DNA from: Mycolicibacterium sp. lyk4-40-TYG-92
Lineage (GTDB): Bacteria > Actinomycetota > Actinomycetes > Mycobacteriales > Mycobacteriaceae
Assembly (NCBI RefSeq): GCF_030209435.1
Contig: NZ_JARVRX010000027.1
Location: 54,734 to 118,733 of the forward strand
DNA: 64,000 nt
Direction of reading: 5' to 3'
The position numbers and the translations under genes were made by a program. Positions 33,025 to 41,662 of the stretch are shown here, piece after piece. Positions within the stretch are counted from its first letter, which is position 1. Each line of letters opens with the position of its first letter. The notes beneath the pieces were generated by a model. It saw only the letters and a list, made by a program, of their open reading frames with translations, made no database searches and had not been told where the DNA came from.

Positions 33025-33089
33025 GCAGCCTGAATGTATCAATGGATGCGGCTGTCGAGATGCAAGACAGATTGACAGGACACGCCTAC

Positions 33090-33135
33090 CTACTTTGACA
33101 AAATTCGGGCGTGTCGCAGAGGCTTGTCAAAGTAG
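33090..33135. repeat. 12-bp perfect inverted repeat in the 33025-33365 gap
   Basis: CTACTTTGACAA (33090-33101) and TTGTCAAAGTAG (33124-33135) are perfect inverted copies around a 22-base loop, 66 bp after the ligase stop. It may be a terminator or the footprint of a mobile-element end. The rest of the 341-bp gap shows no gene I can support. It marks the border between the catabolic block and the HEPN cassette. Confidence 0.5.
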
Positions 33136-33365
33136 CTTGCAAAAGCCCAGGTCAGGGTGTTTGGCTGGCCCGCACGACTTGCTCTAACACTGGGGAGAGA
33201 CGCGTGAGAGTCGGTCAGCGTCGGGCGGGCCACTTCCGGGCCGATCCGAGCGCAGGCACCAAGGCCGAGACCTACGTGCGCCGCTGGAGCAACGGCCGCG
33301 GTAGGAGGCGATTGAGAACGTCGGGCTTCGTCGGGATCTGCATCGACACCGTCTGAACTTCCCCG

Positions 33366-34832
33366 TCAGAGCGCGGCGTCAGGAGGTGGTTCCGAGGCTA
33401 GGTCGTTCACCTCTGAACATCGTTGCGCCGTCACCTGCAATCGAGGGTGATTGCGTAGCGCGTCGCACGTCTTCTCTACGGGCACTCCCAACTCCTGCAA
33501 TAGAGCCAAATAGGAAACGAGGTGGACCGACTCCGCGACGGCATGGAGTTGGAAGTTATCTTGAAGTGGACGCCACTTGTTCGTACCTCCGTGGGCAACG
33601 TGGTTTCGTGCCCAAACCGCCCAACTGAGCCAATGGTTGATGTTAAGCCCAAGCAATGCTTGCACTTTGGGATCGAGCTTGTTGTGTAGTGCCTTGAGAC
33701 GATCTTTCAGGTGCATGTTGTTTCCGCCGCTCAGACACCAGTGGTGGAAGCCTTCGGCACCGGCGAAAGCTTGGCTTACGTACTCCTCGACGATGCGCGA
33801 CGAGTAGCCGCACAAGCCCACGACCACGCTCCATGCGTAGCTTGCCTGGTACCCGTCCGCGAGGCGTTCTCGCACGTGCAGATACGCATCCAGAGGAACA
33901 TCTGCGAGTGTGAACACCACGGAAGCTGGCTTGTGGGCGTCGTCGGGGCGAGCAACCTCGCCAGCATGTACGAGGAGCGAGACCTGGGTGTCATCAGTCG
34001 TTGTCATGGTGACCTGGGCGATGCCGCAGGGCTCGAAGGTCGCTAGTTGCACGAGATCATCGACGGCGGTCATCCGGTCAAAGAAGGCTACTGCGGACCC
34101 AGAGGCGTTGTCCGGCAATCGGATCACGGCCTGAGCGCCAACGTGCAGTTTGATCACCGAGCCGCCCCGGAGATCCGCCGTCATCATGTGGAGCTTCAAG
34201 TCGGGATAGGCTTCGGTTGCCGGGCTGGCCCAGGGCCGTGTCGCTGTGGTGGCGATGGAATAGCTTGCGTCCGTGGTGTCGCCCTGTGCGTATTCGGCGC
34301 GGTAACCACCGATTACCGGAAAGACATACGGCGTCAACAGCGTGCCGTCGGGCTGAAGCTCGCCGGGGTGCTCGACATCGTCACTCCGCGCCCATTGCGG
34401 CGGGCAGAAGCGTGGATCTTCGGTGAGGTAATAGAGTTCGTCGGCCATGACCACGGCCTTAGCTAGGACCGGTTCATGCGGGCTTGCGATGTGCGCGCCG
34501 ACGCAAATCCATGATGAATGCCAAAACTCGTCACGTACAACGCCGGCGAGCCCGGCGGTGTACCGCCCTCGCTGCGCGTCCCAGACGCTGATGGCTTCAC
34601 CGGTGTCGGACTCGCCATAGATAGTCCCCTGGCGCACGTCGCCTATGAGTTGGGAGGCGCGCAGGCCCCCAGTTGACGTGCGGTGATACTCAGGCCCTGG
34701 GGAGAAGCCGCCGATCAGCTCAAGGGTCGCACCTCCATCGGGCTGCCACGACAGGATTCCCGGGACGCGGTCGGCTGGCGACTCTGGCAGGTAGAACCAG
34801 CCTTTAATCCGCTGGGGCTCAGACTGTCTCAT
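33366..34832 (-). CDS. ApeA-type HEPN protein, candidate anti-phage ribonuclease
   Basis: The 488-residue protein combines an ApeA-like N-terminal domain (KGWFYLPESPADRVPGIL, then LELIGGF, IYGESDTGEAISVWD and FWHSSWICVGAHI) with a C-terminal HEPN domain. The HEPN ribonuclease motif is intact: R409-N410-xxx-H414 in ARNHVAHGG. ApeA proteins are known anti-phage factors thought to kill or arrest infected cells by RNA cleavage. The start at ATG 34832 is chosen because it overlaps the upstream gene's stop by 4 bp; a longer form from 34913 is less likely. Activity here is inferred. Confidence 0.8.
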   Translation of the reverse strand: MRQSEPQRIKGWFYLPESPADRVPGILSWQPDGGATLELIGGFSPGPEYHRTSTGGLRASQLIGDVRQGTIYGESDTGEAISVWDAQRGRYTAGLAGVVRDEFWHSSWICVGAHIASPHEPVLAKAVVMADELYYLTEDPRFCPPQWARSDDVEHPGELQPDGTLLTPYVFPVIGGYRAEYAQGDTTDASYSIATTATRPWASPATEAYPDLKLHMMTADLRGGSVIKLHVGAQAVIRLPDNASGSAVAFFDRMTAVDDLVQLATFEPCGIAQVTMTTTDDTQVSLLVHAGEVARPDDAHKPASVVFTLADVPLDAYLHVRERLADGYQASYAWSVVVGLCGYSSRIVEEYVSQAFAGAEGFHHWCLSGGNNMHLKDRLKALHNKLDPKVQALLGLNINHWLSWAVWARNHVAHGGTNKWRPLQDNFQLHAVAESVHLVSYLALLQELGVPVEKTCDALRNHPRLQVTAQRCSEVNDLASEPPPDAAL

Positions 34833-35872
34833 GATGCAACGCTTCCTGTCTGACTCGGCATGGCTAGTGGTGCAGGGAAGGCTGCACCGGGTTGTTCGTA
34901 GAGCGGCCTCCACGCCGCCACGGTGGGTTCCAAATAGCCGGGGTAGTTCTTCTGGCGTACAACGGGTCTTGCTGGATGGGTGGCCTGGGCTTCATACAGC
35001 GCGACCGCGCATTCGGTCATGATGAGTGCCGCGGAGAGGCTGTCGGCAACCTGGGCGAGAACATCCTCCTCCGTCCCGAGGTAGGCGCTCATCCATTTGT
35101 ATCCGTGTACGAAGCCAGATCCGACTGCGTAGAAGCGTTCTGCGCTAGTCGCCATTCCGCGCACTAGTCCGTCGGCTTCGGTCACGTGCGGCGGCGGGTT
35201 CTTGTCGATCCAATCACCGGCCCAGTTGACGAAGAACTCGTAGCTTGTTGAGGGGCGCTGCCGTGCCGATTTAGGCAGGGCGGTCAAATAGTTCAGTCGT
35301 TCGCGATACTGGCGTTCGGCACGATCGAAGCGTTCGCGGTCCGTCGGGAGGCGTTCGTCGTTACGTGATGCGAGGAAGCGAGTTTCGACGGCGATGTAGC
35401 CTTTCTGGTAGCCGATCTCGCGTTCGACGAAGCCTAGGCATCGTGCGCGACGGACCGTGCGGCGCGGATCGGCCAGGAGCCAGATCGTCTTGGCGGCGTT
35501 CTCAATTGCGCTGCGGCACAGGATTCCTGTCGACAGCGTGCTGGTCCGCTTCTGCTGAAACGCGGCGCCGTAGACCTGGGCAGCACCAACGAGGCATTCC
35601 GCTGCATTCATCACGGGGAATCGAGCCGTTGAACTGACAAGGATGTCGCCCCGCTCGGGTGCGGTGTAGGCGTTGTCTAGATCGAGGCTGCTCCCCCGGT
35701 CGGGCGCGAACCGCACCGGTTCTGGCAGCCCGTTGCTGCCGTCGGCTCGCACCCGGTGCAGCAGCGCCCACTCTTCCATCTGCCGTGCACGCGCAGCGCG
35801 GTCGACGTTGCTCCACATCAGGCGCGTCATTCGCAGCAGCCGGTCGATCGGATCGGTTGTCACGATCGGCAC
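34829..35872 (-). CDS. Unknown alpha-helical partner of the ApeA-type protein
   Basis: A 347-residue protein with no family I can name firmly. It is largely helical and Arg-rich in the middle (GILCRSAIENAAKTIWLLADPRRTVRRARCLGFVEREIGYQKGYI). A conserved-looking GSGFVHGYKWM lies near the C-terminal third. The pattern of a small helical bundle with an S/G-x-H-G motif recalls DUF5677/HEPN-like proteins, but the RNxxxH motif is absent. It starts at GTG 35872 (or 35863) and its stop overlaps the ApeA-type start (ATGA). Translational coupling implies a joint function, for example sensor or antidote. Confidence 0.6.
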   Translation of the reverse strand: MPIVTTDPIDRLLRMTRLMWSNVDRAARARQMEEWALLHRVRADGSNGLPEPVRFAPDRGSSLDLDNAYTAPERGDILVSSTARFPVMNAAECLVGAAQVYGAAFQQKRTSTLSTGILCRSAIENAAKTIWLLADPRRTVRRARCLGFVEREIGYQKGYIAVETRFLASRNDERLPTDRERFDRAERQYRERLNYLTALPKSARQRPSTSYEFFVNWAGDWIDKNPPPHVTEADGLVRGMATSAERFYAVGSGFVHGYKWMSAYLGTEEDVLAQVADSLSAALIMTECAVALYEAQATHPARPVVRQKNYPGYLEPTVAAWRPLYEQPGAAFPAPLAMPSQTGSVAS

Positions 35873-36396
35873 GGTAGCCCGCGCGCCCTACAGACGCACC
35901 CGCGACGCACCCTGGGGCGTGCATTAGCCGGGAGCGGTGGACGCTATAGCCCGTTGGCCATCGCCTGACACAAGCGAACCACGGTGGCATCCAACCATCG
36001 ATAATTCCCACTTACGTCACCTGCGTTAACCCGAACCACCAGAGCTATCGCCAATAGCTCCTCCCGGGGCGGCGCCACGGTACGTCGTGGACCCAGTCCC
36101 ACGGGTACTTTCGTCAGCGAATGACCCTACTTCAAAAGCCCAGCTGAGAGATTGGTACCACGCTCGGCCCAGACTGTGTCTTCTAGGTCCGAGAGCACGT
36201 GCATAGCCCTCAAGAAGCGGGATCGACCGACCCGAGTTCGATGCCGGCTTCATGTTTGAGACTTCGCCATCGACCACACATGGACCGCTCGCGGCGGGAG
36301 CGAAGTCAAGCAGAGTAATTCCGTACGGCCCGTCGACACGCTGCTGACTGGTCAGGCCACGATCACGTCGATGGACTGCTGATCGCTCCCGGCCGA
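35873..36396. other. 524-bp noncoding region upstream of the HEPN cassette
   Basis: No credible gene was found here; a 124-codon minus-strand frame is low-complexity and unrecognisable. A short hairpin, GAGCTA-N7-TAGCTC, covers 36042-36060. The region must hold the promoter of the minus-strand two-gene cassette. No tRNA or obvious integration site is visible. Confidence 0.45.
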
Positions 36397-37041
36397 TCAT
36401 GCGGCCAGGCGGAAGATCCGCTGCATCTCTGCGACCGCGGCGGGGTCGCCGTCGAATTTGAGGCGCCGAAGCGCCGCCTTCCGTCGCGTTGCTGTCGCTG
36501 CCGCCCGGATCGCGATCAAGTCGAGCGCCGTCGCCTGCATGGTGACCGCCGGGTTGTCTCGTGGCGGTGCGAGTTCACCGTGATCCACCGAGAACTCGAA
36601 CGTGCGCCCGTCGATATCGACACGGTAGGACGCCACTGAATCGGCAGCACCGGGTGATTCGAAGCCGGCAATCAGGCCCGCGAGGAACCCCGTCAGGGGC
36701 TTTCCGGCGAGGTCGCTGTCATCGATCCGATCTATCCCGAAGATGGCAACAGCTCGAAGGACTGGGGTTAGCTTCCGCCAGCCCATCTCACTGAGTTCGT
36801 AGACCGTACGGGCGATCGGCGGGGGCAGGTCCGTCCGTTTGATCAGCCCGTCCAGCTCCAGCGACCGCAATCGGTCGGCGAGCAGGTTGGTGGCGATCCC
36901 GGGCAACTCGGCACGTAGGTCGCTGTAGCGGCGCGGTCCGCCGAACAGCTCACGCAGGATCAACATGGTCCAGCGTTCGCCCAGAACGTCCATGCCCAGC
37001 GCCACCGGGCAGTTCTGGCCATAGGTCTTGTGCACAGCCAT
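36397..37041 (-). CDS. HxlR-family regulator with SCP2-like C-terminal domain
   Basis: About 214 residues. The N-terminal HxlR winged helix is clear (NCPVALGMDVLGERWTMLILRELFGGPRRYSDLRAELPGIATNLLADRLRSLELDGLI). The C-terminal half (YRVDIDGRTFEF...NPAVTMQATALDLIAIRAAA...) resembles a sterol-carrier SCP2 domain, which would bind a hydrophobic ligand. The start is ATG 37041 (GTG 37044 possible). It is divergent from the hydrolase/Fe-S/ferredoxin-reductase operon and is its likely regulator. Confidence 0.85.
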   Translation of the reverse strand: MAVHKTYGQNCPVALGMDVLGERWTMLILRELFGGPRRYSDLRAELPGIATNLLADRLRSLELDGLIKRTDLPPPIARTVYELSEMGWRKLTPVLRAVAIFGIDRIDDSDLAGKPLTGFLAGLIAGFESPGAADSVASYRVDIDGRTFEFSVDHGELAPPRDNPAVTMQATALDLIAIRAAATATRRKAALRRLKFDGDPAAVAEMQRIFRLAA

Positions 37042-37088
37042 CACCTGAATCTAGATGAGCATCGGTTCTGTTCCCAATTTCGCAGAGA

Positions 37089-37107
37089 CAATAGTATCAA
37101 TCTATTG
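37089..37107. promoter_or_regulatory. Candidate HxlR operator
   Basis: CAATAG-N7-CTATTG is a perfect inverted repeat. It lies in the AT-rich 125-bp divergent promoter region between the HxlR gene and the hydrolase gene at 37167. It is the only clear palindrome there and is well placed for control of both genes. Confidence 0.5.
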
Positions 37108-37166
37108 CTTGATTTTTTTGTCTACCACAGAGATGATCGGAGAAACCAAGGCGGGAGACGCTTCTC

Positions 37167-38096
37167 ATGACATCTACCGAGTTACCCGATTCGAGCTACA
37201 CACAGACGTGGACCGGCGGCCGCGGCGAAGTTCGGCACCTCGTTCGCGGCGACGGATCTCGGCTGCGGTACTACACCACCGGCATCGGCCCTCCCCTGGT
37301 GCTGATACACACGGTGCGCACCCAATTGGACTACTTCCAACGAGTTATTCCACTGGTGCGGGATTACTTCACCGTCTACGCCGTCGACCTGCCCGGCATG
37401 GGCTGGTCGGACATCGTCCCGCGCCGCGAATACGAAGAACCCGAGATGCGCTCAGCCGTCGTCGAATTCGTCGACACGCTAAATCTGCGGTCGGTGACCC
37501 TGGCAGGCGAATCGCTGGGCGGCGCCTTGGCGCTGTCGGCGGCGGTCGATCTCGCGGAGCGGGTACGCCATGTGGTGGCCCTGAACCCGTACGACTACCC
37601 GTCCGGCCTGGAACGCGGAAACTTGCTGGCCCGGGTGATCATCGCCGGGGTGCGGCAACCGGTGATCGGCCCCTTACTCGCCGGCCTCGAGCCGCGCCCC
37701 GTCATGCGTGCGGTGCTGCATGGCGGTTTCTTCGACAACGCCGCGCTCCCAGCCGACCTGTTGGATGAGCTGCTGAGAAGCGGACGGCGGCAAGGGTATT
37801 CGCGGGTGGCGCGCGGGGTTTATCGCAGCCTGCCCGGATTCATCGCGGCGCGAGCCCGCTACCGCAATGTCGATGCACCGGTGACGCTCGTCTACAGCGA
37901 CCACGACTGGTCCCGCCCAAGCGAGCGCAACCAGGTGGAAAGCGCGCTGCGCCGTGTCCACCGAGTGAACCTGCCACGAACTGGCCACTTCTCCGCCCTG
38001 GAACAGCCCCATCTCGTGGCACGCCTCATCCTCGACACCCTGCCGGCGGATCACAAATCGGTTGGGGTGCATCGACGAAACGGTTCCGATGTCTAA
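37167..38096 (+). CDS. Alpha/beta hydrolase
   Basis: The 309-residue alpha/beta hydrolase has the nucleophile elbow GESLGG, a candidate acid in YSDHDWSRP and His in TGHFSALEQP. The oxyanion segment is LIHTVRTQLDYF rather than the usual HG, so the loop after strand 3 is altered. It leads an operon whose next gene overlaps it by 8 bp. The strong promoter palindrome upstream suggests HxlR control. Substrate is unknown; an ester or haloalkane-like bond of a lipid-like molecule is possible. Confidence 0.82.
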   Translation: MTSTELPDSSYTQTWTGGRGEVRHLVRGDGSRLRYYTTGIGPPLVLIHTVRTQLDYFQRVIPLVRDYFTVYAVDLPGMGWSDIVPRREYEEPEMRSAVVEFVDTLNLRSVTLAGESLGGALALSAAVDLAERVRHVVALNPYDYPSGLERGNLLARVIIAGVRQPVIGPLLAGLEPRPVMRAVLHGGFFDNAALPADLLDELLRSGRRQGYSRVARGVYRSLPGFIAARARYRNVDAPVTLVYSDHDWSRPSERNQVESALRRVHRVNLPRTGHFSALEQPHLVARLILDTLPADHKSVGVHRRNGSDV

Positions 38097-39435
38097 GCCC
38101 AGCAAGATCGACAGCCACCCGACAGTAGCCCTGGTACGCGAAAGTCCCGCCACCGAAAATCGCCCGATGCAGGCGCTGGACGCAACGTGGTTGCGTCAAC
38201 TCTGCCTCGACGCAGGCGCCGATGACGTGGGTTTCGTCGCCATCGATCGGCCGGAGATCGCCGACCAGCGGGCCGATTTGACGGCTGTGATGCCGCGCGT
38301 GCGGACATTGATCAGCTTCGTGTGCAAGATGAACCGGGAGAACATCCGCACCCCGGCACGTTCGGTGGCGAATCTCGAGTTCCATCACACCGGCGACCAC
38401 TCCGACGAGGTTGGTCGAACCGTGGTGACCAAGCTGGAAGCGTTGGGCATCCGCGCGATCAACCCGGCGATGGGCTTCCCGATGGAGATGGACAAGTTTC
38501 CGCGCAAGACGTGGGTCGTCAGTCACAAGCCGGTTGCCGTCGCGGCTGGGCTCGGGCATATGGGTCTGCACCGCAACGTTATTCATCCCAAGTTCGGCAA
38601 TTTCATCCTACTGGGCACTGTGCTGATCGAGGCCGAGGTGAACGACGACTCGCAACCGATCGCCTTCAACCCGTGTCTGGACTGCAAACTGTGCGTCGCG
38701 GCCTGCCCGACCGGCGCCATCTCCTCGGACGGCCATTTTGACTTCTCGGCCTGCTATACCCACAACTACCGCGAATTCATGGGTGGCTTCGGTGACTGGG
38801 TCGGCCAGGTCGCCGACAGCAAGAACGCCACCGACTACCGGTCGAAGGTCCCCGACAACGAGACCGCGTCGGTGTGGCAGAGCCTGTCGTTCGGCGCCAA
38901 TTACAAAGCGGCGTACTGCATGGCGGTCTGCCCGGCCGGCGAAGATGTGCTGCGGCCCTGGCTCGATGATCGCAAGGCCCACCTCGCCGAGGTGCTCCGC
39001 CCCCTTCAGCTGAAGGAGGAAACCATCTACGTCGTACCGGGTTCGGACGCCGAAAGCTATGTCGCCAAGCGGTTCCCGCACAAGCAGATCAAACAGGTGG
39101 GGCAGAGTCTGCGCGCGGGCAGCATTGCCGGCTTCGTGGAGGGACTGCCCGTCATCTTCCAGCGGGAGCAGGCAAAAGGCATGTCGGCGACCTATCACTT
39201 CACGTTCACCGGCGCGGAGCCACGCAAGGTGACCATCGCCATTCATGATCGCCGGCTCGAGGTCACCGACGGTCACCAGGGGGCGCCCGACCTCCGGGTG
39301 ACCGCGGACTCCACGACCTGGGTCCGATTCCTCAACGGGCAGGCGTCACTGGTGTGGGCATTGCTCACGCTGCGCATCAAGCTGCGCGGCTCGCCACAAC
39401 TCCTGCTCGCCTTCAGCCGTTGCTTCCCCTCGTGA
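38089..39435 (+). CDS. QueG/RdhA-like 4Fe-4S protein fused to an SCP2 domain
   Basis: The 448-residue protein has an N-terminal domain resembling epoxyqueuosine reductase and reductive dehalogenases, including AAGLGHMGLHRNVIHPKFGNFILLG. Two cluster motifs follow: C196xxC199xxC202xxxC206P, and later C222, C277 and C281 (CMAVCP). In those families this domain binds cobalamin and two 4Fe-4S clusters. The last 80-90 residues look like SCP2 (YHFTFTGAEPRKVTIAIHD...). It starts at ATG 38089, overlapping the hydrolase stop. The FprB-type reductase immediately downstream is the obvious electron donor. The reaction is unknown. Confidence 0.78.
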   Translation: MSKPSKIDSHPTVALVRESPATENRPMQALDATWLRQLCLDAGADDVGFVAIDRPEIADQRADLTAVMPRVRTLISFVCKMNRENIRTPARSVANLEFHHTGDHSDEVGRTVVTKLEALGIRAINPAMGFPMEMDKFPRKTWVVSHKPVAVAAGLGHMGLHRNVIHPKFGNFILLGTVLIEAEVNDDSQPIAFNPCLDCKLCVAACPTGAISSDGHFDFSACYTHNYREFMGGFGDWVGQVADSKNATDYRSKVPDNETASVWQSLSFGANYKAAYCMAVCPAGEDVLRPWLDDRKAHLAEVLRPLQLKEETIYVVPGSDAESYVAKRFPHKQIKQVGQSLRAGSIAGFVEGLPVIFQREQAKGMSATYHFTFTGAEPRKVTIAIHDRRLEVTDGHQGAPDLRVTADSTTWVRFLNGQASLVWALLTLRIKLRGSPQLLLAFSRCFPS

Positions 39436-39456
39436 TTGGACGGAGCTAGCCCCGAC

Positions 39457-41034
39457 ATGGCCCACGTCATCACCCAGAACTGTTGCAAGGACGCCAGTTG
39501 CGCCGCCGTGTGCCCGGTCGACTGCATCCGCCCCGACCCGACGGATGCCGACCACGCGCCCATGCTCTACATCGACCCCGACGCCTGCATCGACTGCGGA
39601 GCCTGCATGGACGAATGCCCGGTCGACGCCATCTACCCCGAGCATGAATTACCCGCCGACCAGCAGGCCTTTCGCGATCTCAACGCCGACTACTTCGCGC
39701 AACACCCCCTGGTTGTCGCGTATCCCACGCCCGAGCCCGCACACCCACCCATCGAGGCCGGGTCGCTGCGGGTCGCCATCGTGGGCACCGGGCCGGCAGC
39801 CCTCTACGCCGCCACCGAACTGCTGCGGGTCGAGGGGGTCGAGGTAAATCTGTTCGACCGGCTACCCACGCCGTACGGCCTGATCCGCGCCGGCGTCGCA
39901 CCCGACCATCAACGCACCAAAGCCGTCGTCGGCACCTTCGACGCACTCTTCACTGATCACCGGGTCGGCTGCTACCTCAACGTCGAGATCGGTCGCGATC
40001 TCACCCACGAGGAGCTCGCGGCGCGCCACCACGCCGTCATCTACGCCGTCGGCGCGTCCCGCAGCCGCGATCTCGGCGTCCCCGGCGAACACCTGGCGGG
40101 CAGCCACCCAGCTTCTCAGTTCGTCGCCTGGTACAACGGGCATCCCGACCGCGCCGGCGATCGCTACGACCTCAGTACTGAACGCGCCGTGATCGTCGGT
40201 AATGGCAACGTCGCGCTCGATGTCGCGCGGGTGCTGCTCATGACCCGAGAACAACTGCACGACACAGATATTCCCGACCACGCCGTTGAGGCGTTGTCGC
40301 ACAGCGGCATTCGCGAAGTGGTACTGCTCGGACGCCGGGGCGCACGGCACGCCGCCTTCTCAGCTGCCGAGCTGATCGCACTGGGCCACTTCCCGGGAGT
40401 GGACGTCGTCGTCGAAGCACGGGACCTGAGCCCGGCCAAGGGCGACGACGTCGACACCGTCGCCAAACTGCGCGTCCTCGCCGAACTCCAGAGCCGCACC
40501 ACGAGCCCGTCGAACAAGCGGATCGTGTTCCGATTCGACACCGCGCCAACGGAAATCGTCGGCGCCCGGGCTGTCGAGGCCGTGCGCGTCTCAAGCGGCG
40601 ATCGCATCGAAACCGGACTGGTCCTGCGGTCTATCGGCTACCTCGGCCAATCCGTTCCGGGGCTGCCCTTCGACGGCACCGCAGGCATCATCCCCAACGA
40701 CGGCGGTCGCGTCACCGACGGCGACGGTGCGGTGATCGGCACTTACGTGACCGGCTGGATCAAGCGGGGCGCCAACGGGGTGATCGGCACCAACCGGGAA
40801 TGCGCCCGGCAGACTGTGACCAAGATATGGGAAGACTTCGATGCCGATGTCCTGACACGCGATGTGAGCGAACCGGACCTGGCAGAGCTACTGGCCGCCC
40901 GCGGTGCCCGCCCGGTCTGCGGCCAGGGCTGGCGATCCATCGACGCTGCGGAGCGCGCCCGCGGCGTCGAACAACGCAGGCCCCGCGTGAAGTTCGTCCA
41001 GATTGCCGACATGTTGACCGCGGCGCGCGGATGA
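39457..41034 (+). CDS. Ferredoxin-ferredoxin-NADP reductase fusion (FprB type)
   Basis: The 525-residue protein has an N-terminal 7Fe ferredoxin (cysteines C9, C15, C19 and C23, then C44, C47, C50 and C54). It continues into an adrenodoxin-reductase-like FAD/NADPH module (VAIVGTGPAALYAATELL, TPYGLIRAGVAPDHQ, VIVGNGNVALDVAR, YVTGWIKRGANGVIGTN). This is the FprB architecture of mycobacteria, passing NADPH electrons through FAD to the fused ferredoxin. ATG 39457 starts the ferredoxin domain; a TTG at 39436 is less likely. It is in one operon with the QueG-like Fe-S protein and a DUF302 protein. Confidence 0.9.
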   Translation: MAHVITQNCCKDASCAAVCPVDCIRPDPTDADHAPMLYIDPDACIDCGACMDECPVDAIYPEHELPADQQAFRDLNADYFAQHPLVVAYPTPEPAHPPIEAGSLRVAIVGTGPAALYAATELLRVEGVEVNLFDRLPTPYGLIRAGVAPDHQRTKAVVGTFDALFTDHRVGCYLNVEIGRDLTHEELAARHHAVIYAVGASRSRDLGVPGEHLAGSHPASQFVAWYNGHPDRAGDRYDLSTERAVIVGNGNVALDVARVLLMTREQLHDTDIPDHAVEALSHSGIREVVLLGRRGARHAAFSAAELIALGHFPGVDVVVEARDLSPAKGDDVDTVAKLRVLAELQSRTTSPSNKRIVFRFDTAPTEIVGARAVEAVRVSSGDRIETGLVLRSIGYLGQSVPGLPFDGTAGIIPNDGGRVTDGDGAVIGTYVTGWIKRGANGVIGTNRECARQTVTKIWEDFDADVLTRDVSEPDLAELLAARGARPVCGQGWRSIDAAERARGVEQRRPRVKFVQIADMLTAARG

Positions 41035-41066
41035 TGGCGCCGATATCCCACCACAAGGAGCTGCAG

Positions 41067-41609
41067 ATGCCCGACGTCACCGTCAGCCGCGTCGAGCACA
41101 CGATGACCCGACTCAACATCAACACCGGCATCCCGTTCGACGAATTCCGCACCGCATTCGAAAACGCCGCCCCCGCCTTCGTTCCCGCTCCATATCTGGA
41201 GATCATCCACGCGGGCGGATCCTGGACCGACGTGGAAGCCACGGTCGCCGCACACGCGCCGCATGGCCTCATGATCTACGCGATCATCGATGCCACACCC
41301 CTGATGACGTTCGCCGGCCACGAGGGTCAGGCAGTCGAATACCTACTGGGCAATCACGTCATCGCCGAGACGATGTTCCGGCATGACCGAAATGCGTTGC
41401 TCTATGCCCCGCTGCGCGTTCTGTTATTCAGCGACAGCGCAGGCCACGCAGTATTCAGCGTCGACCAGCCCTCGACGGTCTTCGCCGGACCGGACCATCC
41501 GGACGTGGCTGCCACCGGTCGCCTGCTGGACCACAAGCTCTCGGGGCTGCTCCGCGGTATCGGCGTCACCGTCGACGAACGGCTCCTACCGGTCACGCCG
41601 CAACCATGA
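41067..41609 (+). CDS. DUF302 domain protein
   Basis: The 180-residue protein contains a DUF302-like region (MIYAIIDATPLMTFAGHEGQAVEYLLGNHVIAETMFRHDRNALLYAPLRVLLF, later VDQPSTVF). The domain is of unknown function, and DUF302 proteins often occur with redox or metal genes. ATG 41067 has AAGGAG 7 bp upstream. No signal peptide or membrane helix is visible. It ends the redox operon. Confidence 0.8.
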   Translation: MPDVTVSRVEHTMTRLNINTGIPFDEFRTAFENAAPAFVPAPYLEIIHAGGSWTDVEATVAAHAPHGLMIYAIIDATPLMTFAGHEGQAVEYLLGNHVIAETMFRHDRNALLYAPLRVLLFSDSAGHAVFSVDQPSTVFAGPDHPDVAATGRLLDHKLSGLLRGIGVTVDERLLPVTPQP

Positions 41610-41662
41610 GGTGGCCCGGTATGTCGCACGGTCACCCCCAAAATCCGCCGGGCTGGACTTAG

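Noticed and set aside
33111..33356. 81-codon plus-strand frame after the ligase
   Set aside because: It begins inside an inverted repeat, is rich in Arg and Gly, and matches nothing recognisable. A link to an integrase was considered but no catalytic motif is present.
36026..36400. 124-codon minus-strand frame upstream of the HEPN cassette
   Set aside because: No family resemblance, low-complexity Gly/Ser/Arg ending, and no ribosome-binding site. It is treated as noncoding.
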